In this document: one piece after another, positions 21,401 through 33,321 of the stretch
How the letters are laid out: every line of letters begins with the position of its first letter
Numbering within the stretch: the first letter of the stretch is position 1
NCBI GenBank assembly: GCA_024036415.1
Contig: JAMWET010000762.1
Coordinates: 155,001 to 219,000, forward strand
Source: Prochilodus magdalenae
Taxonomy: Eukaryota; Chordata; Actinopteri; Characiformes; Prochilodontidae
Length of the DNA stretch: 64,000 nt
Direction: 5' to 3'
Notes under the pieces: model-generated
Told to the model about the DNA's origin: nothing
The model's database searches: none
The model's input: only the letters and a program-made list of their open reading frames with translations
Position numbers and translations under genes: made by a program

Positions 21401-21739
21401 TCTGGTTTTCCCACAGTGGGACATTTATTAGCCTCTTTAGCAGCTAGCAGGTGGCGTTCCAATGGGACCGTGGTGCATGATGGGATGCGAGAACACAGGC
21501 GGGACCGATACCGGTAAGCCTGAGGAGGAAACTGGTTCGCTGTGTCTGGTGTTTAAGGCCGTACTGATGTGATACGTGCCCGTTAGGGTGTCCCGTTAGT
21601 CACGCGCCTTCTGTCGGTAGGAATGCTGGCTGTCCGTAACGTGTCGGTTTTAACGGTGTGTATGTGTAACAGATAAGTCCTTCCAGGTCAAACGCCCTGT
21701 GGGGGGGAGATGGCTATTTTAGGTCGGGGTCACTGAGGC

Positions 21740-21915
21740 TCTTTGGCTGAGGGTCCCGCGCGCCACGCCGTTTGCGTTGGACCCGTATTCCCGAAAGCGT
21801 GCGCTGGCGGAGCGCGCGGACCCGCAGAGCCTCGGTGTAAACTCGACTGATATGAAAGCTCGTGGTCCGCTACGGCGGTCCGGGATCTATTTGACCAGCA
21901 GAGCCGTGTTCGGAG
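21740..21915 (+). promoter_or_regulatory. nat14: CpG-rich promoter and untranslated exon 1 of nat14
   Basis: A CG-rich patch ends at a near-perfect splice donor, CGGAG|GTAAGT (intron starts at 21916). The next acceptor, ctctttag at 22389-22396, lies 39 bp before the nat14 ATG. I infer a noncoding first exon; its 5' end is not determined. Confidence 0.5.
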
Positions 21916-22049
21916 GTAAGTAGGTCACACGGCGGTTCCGGTGCGTCTGGGTTTGACACAGGCGGCGTTTACCATATAAGGAAGCGGCGGAGAGCTACAG
22001 CTGAAGCCGGGACCGTTCCTAGCCGGAGCTATTAGCCTCCGATTTGAAT

Positions 22050-22155
22050 CTTCACTTCCACCTTAAATGCTGCAGCAGGGCTATACTGTCCTGCACGCGC
22101 GCTAGAACCGACAGAGCTGCAGCAGCTGCGCGGTTTAAGGTGGAACGGAGGATTC
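22050..22155. mobile_element. palindromic MITE
   Basis: The left arm ttccaccttaaatgctgcag and the right arm ctgcgcggtttaaggtggaa are inverted repeats about 105 bp apart. The same ends recur at 12.7, 31.0 and 50.4 kb. Confidence 0.7.
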
Positions 22156-22435
22156 GAATAGGCGTGTACCTAAACCTGAAATCCGGACAGAGCTGGACCT
22201 TAAGTCAACCACGGCTCCTCATTCTCACTCAGACGGAGTCGGCTCATGTTTAGAGAGGTGTAAACACCAGCTGCCCACCCGCTTTCTGTAGCCCCCCTGT
22301 CCGAGGTGCTTTCGTGATACCTCGATCGTGACGCGGTATTAAACCAGGTTCGGATTTGCTGAGTCTTTAGGTGGTCTTTATTCCCTCTCTCTTTAGGACC
22401 CCTGGGCTGAGCAGCTGCAAAGGTCGAAGGTTAAG

Positions 22436-24653
22436 ATGGTGAGGTTGGACCTGGGAAGTGTAGTTCTTCGGCGGATGAAGGAGGAGGACGTAGAGGCCGT
22501 TAAAGCCCTCATCAAGGTGCAGCCCTCCTTCTTCGTTCCTCCTCCTCCACACTGTTCTAGTTTTCCTCCACACGATCCGCTCCCAGTCACCCTGCTCCTG
22601 AATGTGCTTCCTGTTCGCGGATTATTCTCCCCGCTCATGTTTACACGATAATAGAATGTTCTAGAATGTTCTAGAACATTCTTCCAATTTACACTGCTCT
22701 GGAAAATCCCCCACCCCACCATGCACACTGTTTCTGAGTGTTCTACCCAGTCAGACTGTTCCTAAATGCCCCCCACCCCCCAACACCAGTACAGTACCTG
22801 GACGTTCTCCGTCAATCAAACTGATAAAGTTCTCCCTGATTCACAGTGCTCTAGAACGTGCTACCCTAGTAAATCTGTTCTGGACATTTCTACTGTAATA
22901 GGATGTTCTAGAACGTTCTTCTTATTTACACTGCTCTGGAATGTTCTCCATCCTCATGCACACTGTTCTAGAGTGTTCTACCCGTTCCAGAATGCCCTCC
23001 CCTCCTCCTCTAGAATGAACTAGAATGTTCTCACTGATTCACAATGCTCTAGAATGTTCTTGCCTGTTTAATATGTTCTGGATATAATGTTTTCCTACGT
23101 TTCCACTGTAATAGATGGTTCTCCCCCATTCACAATGTTCTAGAACATTCTCCCTACGCAAGAACAGTGTCAACGGGGGTATTCTACAACAGGGTAATGT
23201 AGAATACCACCATTGACGCTGTTGTTGTATGTTCTCGCTCATTCACTCTGTAATAGAAGGTTCCCCCGATTCACAATGCTCTAGAATGTTCTAGCCTGTT
23301 TAATATGTTCTAGATATAATGTTTTCCTACGTTTACACTGTAATAGATTGTTCTAGAACATTCTCCCTATGCAAGAACTGTGTCAATGGGGATATTCTAC
23401 AACAGGGTAATGTAGAATACCACCATTGACACTGTTCTTGTATGTTCTCGCTCATTCGCTGTAATAGAACGTTCCCCCTGATTCTCAATGCTCCAGAATG
23501 TTCTCCCTATTTCACAGTGTTCTACATCATTCTCCTCATTTACATTGCTCTAGAATGTTCTACCCCCAATGCACACTGTCTCTGAATGTTCCCTCCATAA
23601 TGTTCTCCCTGATTTTCAAAGTTCTAGAATGTGCTGCTGTATTTAAACTGTTCTGGACGGTGTTTCCTCCGTTTACACTGTAAGAGAACGTTCTCCCCAT
23701 TCACAACGTTCTAGAGTATTCCTAATACTAAACGTTCTACTGTTGTTCCTCAGTGTTCACACTGTTGCTGAATGTTCTCCCTAAATCACTGGTTCGTGTG
23801 ACGGGCCGGTTCGTGTGACTGGCCGGGTCACCTCGTTGGTTCTGTCGCCTCTACCGCTCGTTCTTCACTGTGTCCTCTTTCTTTCCAGGAGGGATGCGAA
23901 GGGACGGAAAACCGGCTCATCCTTCACCTCCTCACTCGCCCACTGGCGATGCTCATGCTGGCCACCTTGTCCTCTGTCCTCCGCTTCCTGGTGCACTCCT
24001 TCATCATGGCCCTGCTAATCCCGGTCTTCCTTTGCATCGTGTACCTCAAGCTCACCATCCCCCGCTCCACGGGCATCCTAGGCTCCACCAGGCCGTACTG
24101 GGACTACTTGGGCAGCTGTTACCATGCCGGATCAGAGCCGGATCTGCACAACCCCCATGCCGCCAAAGCGAAGCTAGTCAACAGCCAAGACAAAGCCAAA
24201 CGTCGCAGGAAGCCCAAGGAGCAGGAGAAGGCGCAGACGAAGGAGGAGAAGGTGGACGAAGACGACCTGAAGGAGAGGGCCCGGGTAGCTGGCGAGGTGT
24301 GGGTCGCGGACTGTGACGGTGAAGTGCTGGGCTGCGTGGCCCGTGACGGCTGGAGCCGAGACGGAGTTTATCGCGTTTGCAGGCTGGTGGTACAGAGCTG
24401 GTACCGGAGAGAGGGTCTGGGCAGGCTGCTGGTCCAAAGCCTGGAGGCCAGAGCCAGGCACAGTGGCATCTTCAGGGTCTATGCTCACGTGCCCTTCCCT
24501 TCCAAAGTGGGAGAGGCGTTCTTCAGGAAACTGGGCTACCGGCTGCAAGGCGAGACAGCTGGCGTTGAGGATGAGGAGGAGGAGGATTATGAAGAGCCGG
24601 AGAAGGGCTGGCTCGGGTTCCCGGTGACTAAAGTGTTTGTTAAAGACTTGTGA
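22436..24653 (+). CDS. nat14: probable N-acetyltransferase 14
   Basis: Coding exons are 22436-22516 and 23889-24653, joined in phase 0, giving 281 residues. The start ATG has A at -3 and G at +4. After a short N-terminal helix, the ENRLILHLLTRPLAML segment leads into one long hydrophobic stretch (about residues 40-75), a membrane anchor. A C-terminal GNAT domain follows: a VAGEVWVADCDGEVLGCVA strand pair, then VYRVCRLVVQSWYRREGLGR, whose RREGLGR is the acetyl-CoA pyrophosphate-binding (R/Q-x-x-G-x-G/A) loop. The protein ends FVKDL, as in mammalian NAT14. The family is GNAT-like; substrates are not well known. A lysine/glutamate-rich insert (24175-24285) between the membrane part and the GNAT domain makes it longer than the human protein (206 residues). 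It is adjacent to znf628, as in human. Confidence 0.88.
22540..23790. repeat. degenerate 30-odd-bp minisatellite with TTCTAGAA cores in nat14 intron
   Basis: Phrases such as gttctagaatgttctccc and attcacactg repeat throughout the only coding intron of nat14. Larger blocks are duplicated too: the stretch near 23150-23245 (gcaagaacagtgtcaa...) recurs near 23372-23460. At 22654-22681 six GAA/TTC units follow one another at a perfect 5-bp step. Confidence 0.8.
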
Positions 24654-24659
24654 GTGTGA

Positions 24660-27600
24660 CTGCGGTGGAAGGTGGTTGTTTACCGTAACATTTGTCTGAA
24701 GTTATACAATAAGCTCATACTTGGGATGTTACGAAGATCATTTCCAAACGCGGTAAACACAAGGGAGCTGTGTAGTCTTGTTGAAGAACTGGGTTGGGGG
24801 GGTGGTGTGCGGTAGTGAGGGTGCGGCGCTGACTAAGTTACTATATTTTGTTGTCTGTAGTTTCAGCGTTTCACCGGGTTGGGGTGACTAGCGCCGTGAG
24901 AGCGCTCTGGGCTTATTAGTGAGCAATCTTTGAACCACCTTTGTACCAGGTCTTCAGTGCTACAGAATCCCCCTTAACAGACCGTCTCCCTGGGCGACGA
25001 GGGGCGAGTGATAGACATTTTGAAACACGATAAAGACTGAAGCTACTGTTTAAACCCGAGAGAAGAAACCGGCTGTGAGGTTTCACTATGAAGTGTTTCT
25101 AATAAGTGCACGAGTAATCCGGTGCAGGAGCGGTAACCGGTACGCTGAGGGGAGTTCCATCGATTTGTTAATCTCGCATAATTAAGATGCTGGCCTCTCG
25201 TTCAGAATGGGTTGGTGTGACGTGGAGAAAAGCCTACTAACTAAAATCATTACAGTGGTGGTGATGGGAACCAGGGTTCTTCATGTCTAGAACACACATA
25301 TACACACTTTATTGACTACCTAACCCACCAGTGAACCTACACATGGTAATGTGGGTGCCTGGAACTGTCTAGTCCCATGATCCCAGCACCTCCGTCATGT
25401 TTGAACCCACCTCCACAGTAATTAGAAGGTGTATAGAGTGTTTGATGTGCGGAGTATCGTAAATCTGCCCAGGTATACCGTATGGCACTGTAGACTGTCA
25501 GTCGCAGGTACTCCCAACACGTCCTAGGCTCCTCCATGAACTCCAACCAGTATCACACAAACATCCCAACTGGACTACACTTCCTAAATCCTGTCCTGGC
25601 TTTAGGATAAACTCCGGCAGTGTCCTATAACTCCTGTAGAAGCGCCTGTTTCTATGGATACCTGCAGTAACCGTTAGCAGAGTCCACTACACCTATACCC
25701 AGCACTCTTACCCCACACTTACCTCCACACTTACCTGACAGAGCGTTTTCACCGGGAGGGTTTTATTCTAACAGGGTTTTAAAAATACCTGACCCTGCAG
25801 ACACACCGCCTCCTTCATCTCCACCATATTCACACTCCACCACCTCCCCTTATACAACTTACATCCTCCACCGTCTCCTCCACCATATCCGCTTCTACCA
25901 CCTCCTCCCCCATATTCAGTCTCCACCACATCCCCCCTTACAACCTACATCCTCCACCATTTCCACCCTCAACCATCTCCACCTCCCCTCTTATCACCTT
26001 CCTGTGTTGCCGGTGATGGAAACTGATCAGATACAGGATCACAGTGATGGTGGTGGATAATGAGGAGGCGGAGTTAAACCTGGGGCTGTTTATTAGTAGG
26101 AGCATCATTAGCACGCTAGCTCAGCTAAAGCACTTGGGAAGTAGAAACTGAAACTCTGGAGTGGTGAAGCTCCTATAAACAGCAGGGGGCGCTCTCACAG
26201 TGTTCAGAACCCACAGTTTATCAGACTTTAGGTCTTTTCCTATATGGGTAACGGGAGCTGTCGGGGTAACGAACTTACATCTAACACCGCACTGCTTACG
26301 TGTTTACCGTTCAGCTGTGGGCGTATGAGCTGTGACTGATCCGTGGCATTGCTGGTTCGTAAAAGAACAGAGTGATATTACTACAGGACGATATTTATTT
26401 ATTTATTTAGTCATATGGTTTATTTATTGTGTGGTGTTTTTATGTCTCTTTTTTCCCTAAAGTTAAAATGTAAATGTGATTTCAGGCGAGTTGCCCTCCT
26501 GTTTTGTACCTGTTCCCGCACTCCGAGTAGTACTGTAGAGGCGTTTATGGAGAGCCTTCCTGCAGGTGTGGGGTCCGACTGTACAGCTACAGTTCATTAC
26601 GTAGCTTATGTGGTGTAATAAACCAGTGTATGCGTTTCTAAGTATATCCTCAGTTGATCATATTTGGATTTAGTGCAGCGTTTAGTGCAACACCTTTAAT
26701 TAAAACCCTTTAAATAAATAATTCTGATTCTTATTTGTTATTAACCCTCAGATAAGACGAGCTCTGTGGATGATGACACAGTTCAGACACATCAGCGTGT
26801 GTTTTCACCGTATCGCCCACCTGTAGCTACAGTCATAAAACCGGTTTCGCTCTGAATGAACAGCTTCTGCATGTGCAGAGTGAGCTGTGAAGTGAATCGG
26901 TGATGAAAGTGGCATGGATGTACTACTGGTGAGATGCCTATCTGCTCGTTTGTTTCCGCAGGTGTCTGCTGCTGCAGCGAATCGCACGCTGTTTAGTGAC
27001 CCTACAGATATCGGCACAACAAACAGAGCGCTGGAACGGAACTGAACAAAGCGGAGGAACAATATTGCATGCTGGTCTATGTATAGTGCACCCTTTGTGC
27101 TGGTAAACACATGTCAGTTAGAGAACGTGTGGGTGGAGAGAAGGGTTAACTGGGAGCACAGGCCTGTGAGTATCTGAAGCTGAAGCAATGCGGTTAAGAT
27201 TTTAGAGACTATCTACCTTAACCACACCTGCTCTCACACACTTCTGGCATGTCTCACCTCGTCCCTCATTCACCACCGGATGTTTGTACAGTTGTGTGTG
27301 TGTGGTGAGAATGCACACCTGATGCAGCACTAAAAACCTCGCTGTCACAATATGAGCTCCTAAAACAGGCCTACCGGAATGCCCGCCGCTTCGTGAGTTC
27401 GCGTTAATGATGTCACTATCGCTGGCGGCGGTGCGGCGGCGTGGAGAGGGATGACCAGCGTCTTCCGAGCCTCTTCGATTTCGTACTCAGAGCTCAGAGG
27501 AGCTGCAGGCTGCAAGTGGCCCACAGACGTTACGACACTTTCACTTTTCTCAACTGCCAGGGGAATAACTGAACAGCTCCCGTGGAGGACTGGGGACAAA

Positions 27601-27950
27601 CGCGGCCTGCGTGGGTCACTGTGCCAGGGGATCTAGTGGCCGATATGATAGAACATGGTTCACAGAGGTGCATGCAAAGGTTTGAACACCGCCTGGTGAA
27701 ATGTCCTGAGTCACAGGAACTTCCTCCACAGAGAGCAGCTGCTAATTCTAGTGCACCTGTAGTTCTATTCCTGTAACACTGGACAAAACCCAGCAGCACA
27801 TACCAACGGTTTCCTGTACAGGACGCGTGACTGACTTCCACTCGGAAGATTAACACGGCAGGGAATCAGACCAGGAACCCAGGTCTCTACACGTCTCAAC
27901 ACAGTATGACTTTAGTCCCGACAACACATCACATAGTGACTTCACATGAA
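24660..27950. other. intergenic region, no gene recognised
   Basis: No exon, RNA gene or complete mobile element was recognised over about 3.3 kb. It includes a dispersed repeat at 25248-25350, a CCTCCACCA-rich stretch near 25800-25990 and an AT-rich patch near 26385-26415. The small open frames show no familiar motif. Confidence 0.5.
25248..25350. repeat. dispersed repeat shared with 49.70-49.80 kb
   Basis: The stretch beginning tacagtggtggtgatgggaa and running through cactttattgactacctaac to ccaccagtgaacctacac is nearly identical at 49698-49795. There it forms the downstream border of the 36-bp array. Confidence 0.7.
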
Positions 27951-27974
27951 TCAGTGCATACAACAGGAACACCC

Positions 27975-29400
27975 GGCAAACACTCTCTCAGCCAACCCCT
28001 AAACCATAGCAACTGCTGAGCAACACCTGGGCAGACAACCCCTAAACCATTGTAACTGCTGGGCAACACCTGGGGAGCAGACCCTTATACCATAGCAACT
28101 ACTAAATAACACCTGGGAGCCAACACTTATACCATAGCAACTGCCAAGCAACACCCTAACAGCCAACCCTTATACCATAGCAACTGCTGGGCAACACCTG
28201 GGGCGCAGACCCTTATACCATAGCAACTACTAAATAACACCTGGCAGCCAACACTTATACCATAGCAACTGCCAAGCAACACCCTAACAGCCAACCCCTA
28301 AACCATAGCAACTGCTGAGCAACACCTGGGCAGACAACCCTTATACCATAGCAACTACTAAATAACACCTGGCAGCCAACACTTATACAATAGCAACTGC
28401 CAAGCAACACCCTAGATGCCAATCTTTATACCATAGTAACCTCTGAGAAACACCCTGGCAGCCAATCCTTATACAATAGCAATATTTGAGCAACACCGTA
28501 GCAGCCAACCCTTATACTAGCAACACCCTAGCAGCCAACCCTTATACCATAGCAACTCCCAAGCAACACCCTAGCAGCCAACCCTTATACCATAGCAACT
28601 TCCAAGCAACACCCTATTAGCCAACCCTTATACCATAGCAACTTCCAAGCAACACCCTATTAGCCAACCCTTATACCATAGCAACTCCCAAGCAACACCC
28701 AGGCAGCCAACCCTTATACCATAACAATTTTTGAGCAAAACCATAACAGCCAACCCTTATACCATAGCAACTGCTGAGCAACATCCTATTAGCCAACCCT
28801 TATACCATAGCAACTGCCAAGCAAAACCCTAGCAGCCAACCCCTATATCATAACAACTGGTGAGCAACACCTGGGCAGACAATCCCTAAACCATAGCAAC
28901 TTTCAAACAACACCTGAACAGCAAACCCTTATACCATAGCAACTGCCAAGCAACACCCTAACAGCCAACCCTTATACCATAGCAACTGCTGAGCAACACC
29001 TGGGCAGACAACCCCTATACCATAGCAACTTCTTAACAACACCTGGGGAGCAGACCCTTATACCATAGCAACTACTAAATAACACCTGGACAGAATGCCC
29101 CTATACCATAGCAACTGCCAAGCAACACCCTAGCAGCCAACCCTTATACCATAGCAACTGCCAAACAACACCCTAGCAGCCAACCCCTATACCATAGCAA
29201 CTGCTAAGGAACACCCTATTAGCCAACCCCTATACCATAGCAACTGCCAAGCAACACCCTAGCAGCCAACCCTTATACCATAGCAACTGCCAAGCAACAC
29301 CCTAGCAGCCAACCCCTATACCATAGCAACTGCTAAGGAACACCCTATTAGCCAACCCTTATACCATAGCAACTGCCTAGCAACACCTTAGCAACCAACT
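27975..29400. repeat. 43-bp minisatellite, roughly 33 copies
   Basis: The unit is agcaactgccaagcaacacc followed by ctagcagccaacccttatac and cat. Variant units (tgctgagcaacacctgggcagac) are interspersed in a non-random order, which suggests block duplications of several units. There is no coding potential. Confidence 0.85.
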
Positions 29401-30397
29401 TGTATATCTTATAGTGTAGAATGAGAAGAACAGCAGCACTGCTCCTCGCCCCACACTGGGGCTGAATCTCCCACAAACTCCCTGCTCCCTACACAGTACC
29501 AGTTTACGCAGAACCGGGTTCTTACTTCCTCGGTACCCCTCAGTGCTCCATGCACGCAGCGTTAGCGCGACAGACCGCTCCGATAACAGGACCAGGACTT
29601 TTCATGATACAGGTCGTTCCAGAATGAGCTCTCCTAGTGAACCCAGTGACTCCAGTAGAGACGCCCCTACAGTGAGACCTCACTCCTCATAGTTACACAC
29701 AGCTGCAGGTGTTGGTGATGCTGCCGACTAAGAACCAGAGCCTTTCTGATTCATCTCAAACCGGGTCAGAACAGAAGGCTTAGTCAACCTACAGGTTCAC
29801 GGTTGCTGAATCTTGTCGTGTGAAGTGTTTTTGCATGTCACTGTGGCTTGTTTGTTGTGGAGGAACCTCCGGTTTGTTCTGCGAGGCTGCTGAGTGCATT
29901 AGCAAACACCTGCTCGTGTGTCCCCTTAACCGTAGTGTAACTATTATTGTTGTTCAGGAAACAGATGCAAGTTCACGACTCTGGAAAAGTATGTGTGTTT
30001 GGAGCTGTGGTCAGCTTCGTCTGCACGCTGGGGCTGTGTGTGTGTCCGTGTGTGTCCGTGTGTGTCTGTCTGTGCACGTGTGCGTGTGTGTGTGGGTGGG
30101 TGGGTTTTGGAAAGTATGACTCTGCATTTCCTGCCCTGTTTCGTTCATATGTGCGGTGCCAGTCGGCGCAGTGAAGTGGTCTCAGTCAGGGAGCCTGTGT
30201 TGGAGAAACAGAGAGAGAGAGGTGAGCTTTCGGTCACATGTAGTGAAAATTTAGGACACTGTAGTTCTATATTGTTGGTGGACAAAGGGAGCGAAAGCAG
30301 GGACACCCTCGCGAATACACCACTGGAATAAAAGTATCTGTGTTTGAGTTATGGGACAGAAGCGGCTCGTTTTTTACTAAAAGTTTGATTTCCATTC
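29401..30397. other. intergenic, no gene recognised; GT-rich patch
   Basis: Only a TG/GT-rich microsatellite at about 30030-30105 stands out. The overlapping cysteine/valine-rich open frames there come from that simple repeat. Confidence 0.5.
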
Positions 30398-30575
30398 ACT
30401 CCGCAGCCCGTACGGTCCGTTCACTCCGCAGCCCCTACGGTCCATTCACTCCGCAGCCCGCACGGTCCGTTCACTCCGCAGCCCGTACGGTCCAATCACT
30501 CCGCAGCCCGTACGTTCCGTTCACTCCGCAGCCCCTACGGTCCATTCACTCCGCAGCCCGTACGGTCCATTCACG
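30398..30575. repeat. 25-bp minisatellite, about 7 copies
   Basis: The unit cattcactccgcagcccgta plus cggtc is repeated in tandem with few changes. It makes a short false frame rich in HSAARTV. Confidence 0.85.
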
Positions 30576-31048
30576 GAACAACATGACATCAGGAAAATCA
30601 GTGCATTGACATGTGTCCACCCATTCGCTCTGAGTGTCTCATCACATTTTGAATCAGCACAGAACAGCCAATCAGAACTAGGGGTCATATGAGGCTGATT
30701 ATGATGCTGACTATAATCAGTGATCACATGATCAAGCCAATAAACACCACAACTGCCTCAGATTAGACGACAGATAACGAGCCCTGTGATTTCTGTCCAT
30801 CTCAGGTTTCCCAGAGGCTTGCTGGTGTGGGCAGGTCACTGACCCCTACTGACCCACGCCGCGCTGTAAACCACCGGCTCAGTGATTACCGTCGACCGAC
30901 GGTTTTGATTCCGTATGAATCTGCCTTGTCTGTAATCTCCATCACAGCAGGTCTGCTCAGTAAGCAGTATGAAGTAAACCCTCTCCTGTGATCTAAAGGA
31001 AACGGACGAGGCTGAACTGAGTTCTCATTTGCTGACTGCTTGTTCAAA

Positions 31049-31130
31049 TTTCCACCTTAAATGGTGCCGCAGTTGCATTCTGGGGCATGAGGCGTTATAA
31101 CAGCTGCTGCATCGTTTAAGGTGGAACGAG
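31049..31130. mobile_element. palindromic MITE
   Basis: The left end tttccaccttaaatggtgc and the right end catcgtttaaggtggaacga are inverted repeats about 80 bp apart. It lies just upstream of the 73-bp array. Confidence 0.75.
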
Positions 31131-31199
31131 AAAATCTGAACAAGACACCGGCAAATGAGACTTCAGCTGTGTAGGAAACGCCGGCTCTCGTCGTTTAAA

Positions 31200-32230
31200 C
31201 GTGTACTGGAGATACCCAGATGGTGTTCTACTCCAGTCAGAGGTTCTAGTGTACAGGTGGAGCTATCTTCATGGTGTACTGGAGATTCCCGGATGGTGTT
31301 CTACTCCAGTCAGAGGTTCTAGTGTACAGGTGGAGCTATCTTCATGGTGTACTGGAGATACCCAGATGGTGTTCTACTCCAGTCAGAGGTTCTAGTGTAC
31401 AGGTGGAGCTATCTTCATGGTGTACTGGAGATACCCAGATGGTGTTCTACTCCAGTCAGAGGTTCTAGAGTACAGGTGGAGCTATCTTCATGGTGTACTG
31501 GAGATTCCCGGATGGTGTTCTACTCCAGTCAGAGGTTCTAGTGTACTATTGGAGCTATCTTCATGGTGTACTGGAGATCCCCGGATGGTGTTCTATTCCA
31601 GTCAGAGGTTCTAGTGTACTGGTGGAGCTATCTTCATGGTGTACTGGAGATCCCCGGATGGTGTTCTACTCCAGTCAGAGGTTCTAGTGTACAGGTGGAG
31701 CTATCTTCATGGTGTACTGGAGATACCTGGGTGGTGTTCTACTCCAGTCAGAGGTTCTAGCGTACAGGTGGAGCTATCTTCATGGTGTACTGGAGATACC
31801 CGGATGGTGTTCTACTCCAGTCAGAGGTTCTAGAGTACAGGTGGAGCTATCTTCATGGTGTACTGGAGATTCCCGGATGGTGTTCTACTCCAGTCAGAGG
31901 TTCTAGTGTACTATTGGAGCTATCTTCATGGTGTACTGGAGATCCCCGGATGGTGTTCTACTCCAGTCAGAGGTTCTAGTGTACTGGTGGAGCTATCTTC
32001 ATGGTGTACTGGAGATACCTGGATGGTGTTCTACTGTAGTCAGAGGTTCTAGTGTACAGGTGGAGCTATCTTCATGGTGTACTGAAGATCCCCGGATGGT
32101 GTTCTACTCCAGTCAGAGGTTCTAGTGTACAGGTGGAGCTATCTTCATGGTGTACTGGAGATACCCGGATGGTGTTCTACTCCAGTCAGAGGTTCTAGTG
32201 TACAGGTGGAGCTATCTTCATGGTGTACTG
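31200..32230. repeat. 73-bp tandem repeat, 14 copies, with higher-order structure
   Basis: Each unit contains tggtgtactggaga, ggtgttctactccagtcaga and ggttctagtgtacagg, then tggagctatcttca. Because 73 is not a multiple of three, the same peptide reappears in successive frames as many overlapping 65-residue open frames, none of them a gene. Diagnostic variants (tagagtacagg, tactattggag, tactggtggag) recur in the same order 365 bp (five units) apart. Confidence 0.92.
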
Positions 32231-32786
32231 TATCCCATCATGCACCGCGGCCTCACCAGCTCTCAGCCTGCTCCACCCAGAGAAAATGGCGGCGGGTAAC
32301 ACTGGGGAGCTAAACGCAGCCCACTCCGAGTATAACTGTGGGTGTAGTGATTGTAGTGGGGCAGGTGTTCATCAGAATGAGCCTCAGAAAGGTAAATATG
32401 CAGGTCTGAAGATTAATAAAAGATGAACTCGCTTTAGAGGATCAGATTTAGAGTGAAGTAGCCGAGGGGAGCTAACCGCTAGGCTAACCGTATCTCAGGG
32501 GAACTGAGCAGCGTTAGCAGCAGCTAGCTCTAAACAGTGGATACAGTAATAACAGCTCTGAGGTAAATGTGAGGTAACTGGTCATGTGACTGTATTAGTA
32601 TACTACACTGTAGGTCAGAACCTGTTACTGTACTATATACCACACACAGGAGGCATATACAGTGTGCGGTACATACTACTGTGGATTCGTTGTGGATTTT
32701 TTAAAATGCTATTTATTTCTGTTTATCAAGTGCAGTTGTGTGGTAGTCATATTTTCAGAGACCCAACACAATGTCTTAGACAGGTC
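32231..32786. other. intergenic, no gene recognised
   Basis: An open stretch follows the repeat array (MAAGNTGELNAAHSEYN near 32285) but has no recognisable motif, splice partner or conservation signal that I can judge. Confidence 0.4.
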
Positions 32787-33321
32787 TTAGACAGTTTACG
32801 AATTTCAGATATACACAGTTGAGTCACATGATTATGACCCATATCCAGAGTATCTACCGTGTGCAGCCAGGACAACAGCTTGACGGGCGGGGAGTGACTC
32901 AAGGTCCTGGTAGGTTGTCATCTGGAGCCATGCTGACTGCAGTGCATCCCACAGCTGCTTGAGCCAACCATAGAGCCAACACGACTATCAAGGTGGTCCC
33001 ACAGATGCTCAGGTGGGTTCAAGTCTGGGGAATTAGGGGCCGGTGTAGTTCTCGGAAGTCTTAGTCATGCTTCCCAATCCAGTGTCAGACATTTCTGGTT
33101 CCCATCCACCCCAGAGAAGACAACCGGCCTGTATGGGTGTATGTGGTCTGCAGGGACGGATTCGTACCCAGATCGGTTGAGAGTGCCTTCCTCACACGGG
33201 TCCAGAGAATGCCACAGAAACAGGACCTCCATTGTGAGCTACATGCTGCCGCCGTCAAAAGTAGGCGTGGTCATAATAATGTGACTCGACTGTGTATATC
33301 TGAAATTCGTAAACTGTCTAA
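32787..33321. mobile_element. nonautonomous DNA transposon with ~50-bp terminal inverted repeats
   Basis: The left end starts ttagacagtttacgaatttc, then agatatacacagttgagtca. The right end is its reverse complement, finishing gaaattcgtaaactgtctaa. About 50 bp pair almost perfectly. The interior has no transposase. Its core matches the dispersed repeat at 16.36-16.56 kb. The end sequence looks Tc1/mariner-like, but a TA target duplication was not proven. Confidence 0.8.

Noticed and set aside
23870..24316. 148-residue frame rich in Pro and His
   Set aside because: Alternative frame of nat14 exon 2; the nat14 frame has the family motifs and runs to the correct end.
27975..29400. Regularly spaced repeat considered as a CRISPR array
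   Set aside because: Units are contiguous with no unique spacers, and the window is eukaryotic.
30030..30105. Cys/Val-rich secreted-peptide-like frames
   Set aside because: Encoded by a TG microsatellite with no splice partner or conservation evidence.
31201..32313. A series of overlapping 65-residue open frames each starting MVYWR
   Set aside because: They recur every 73 bp in rotating frames because of the tandem repeat; not genes.
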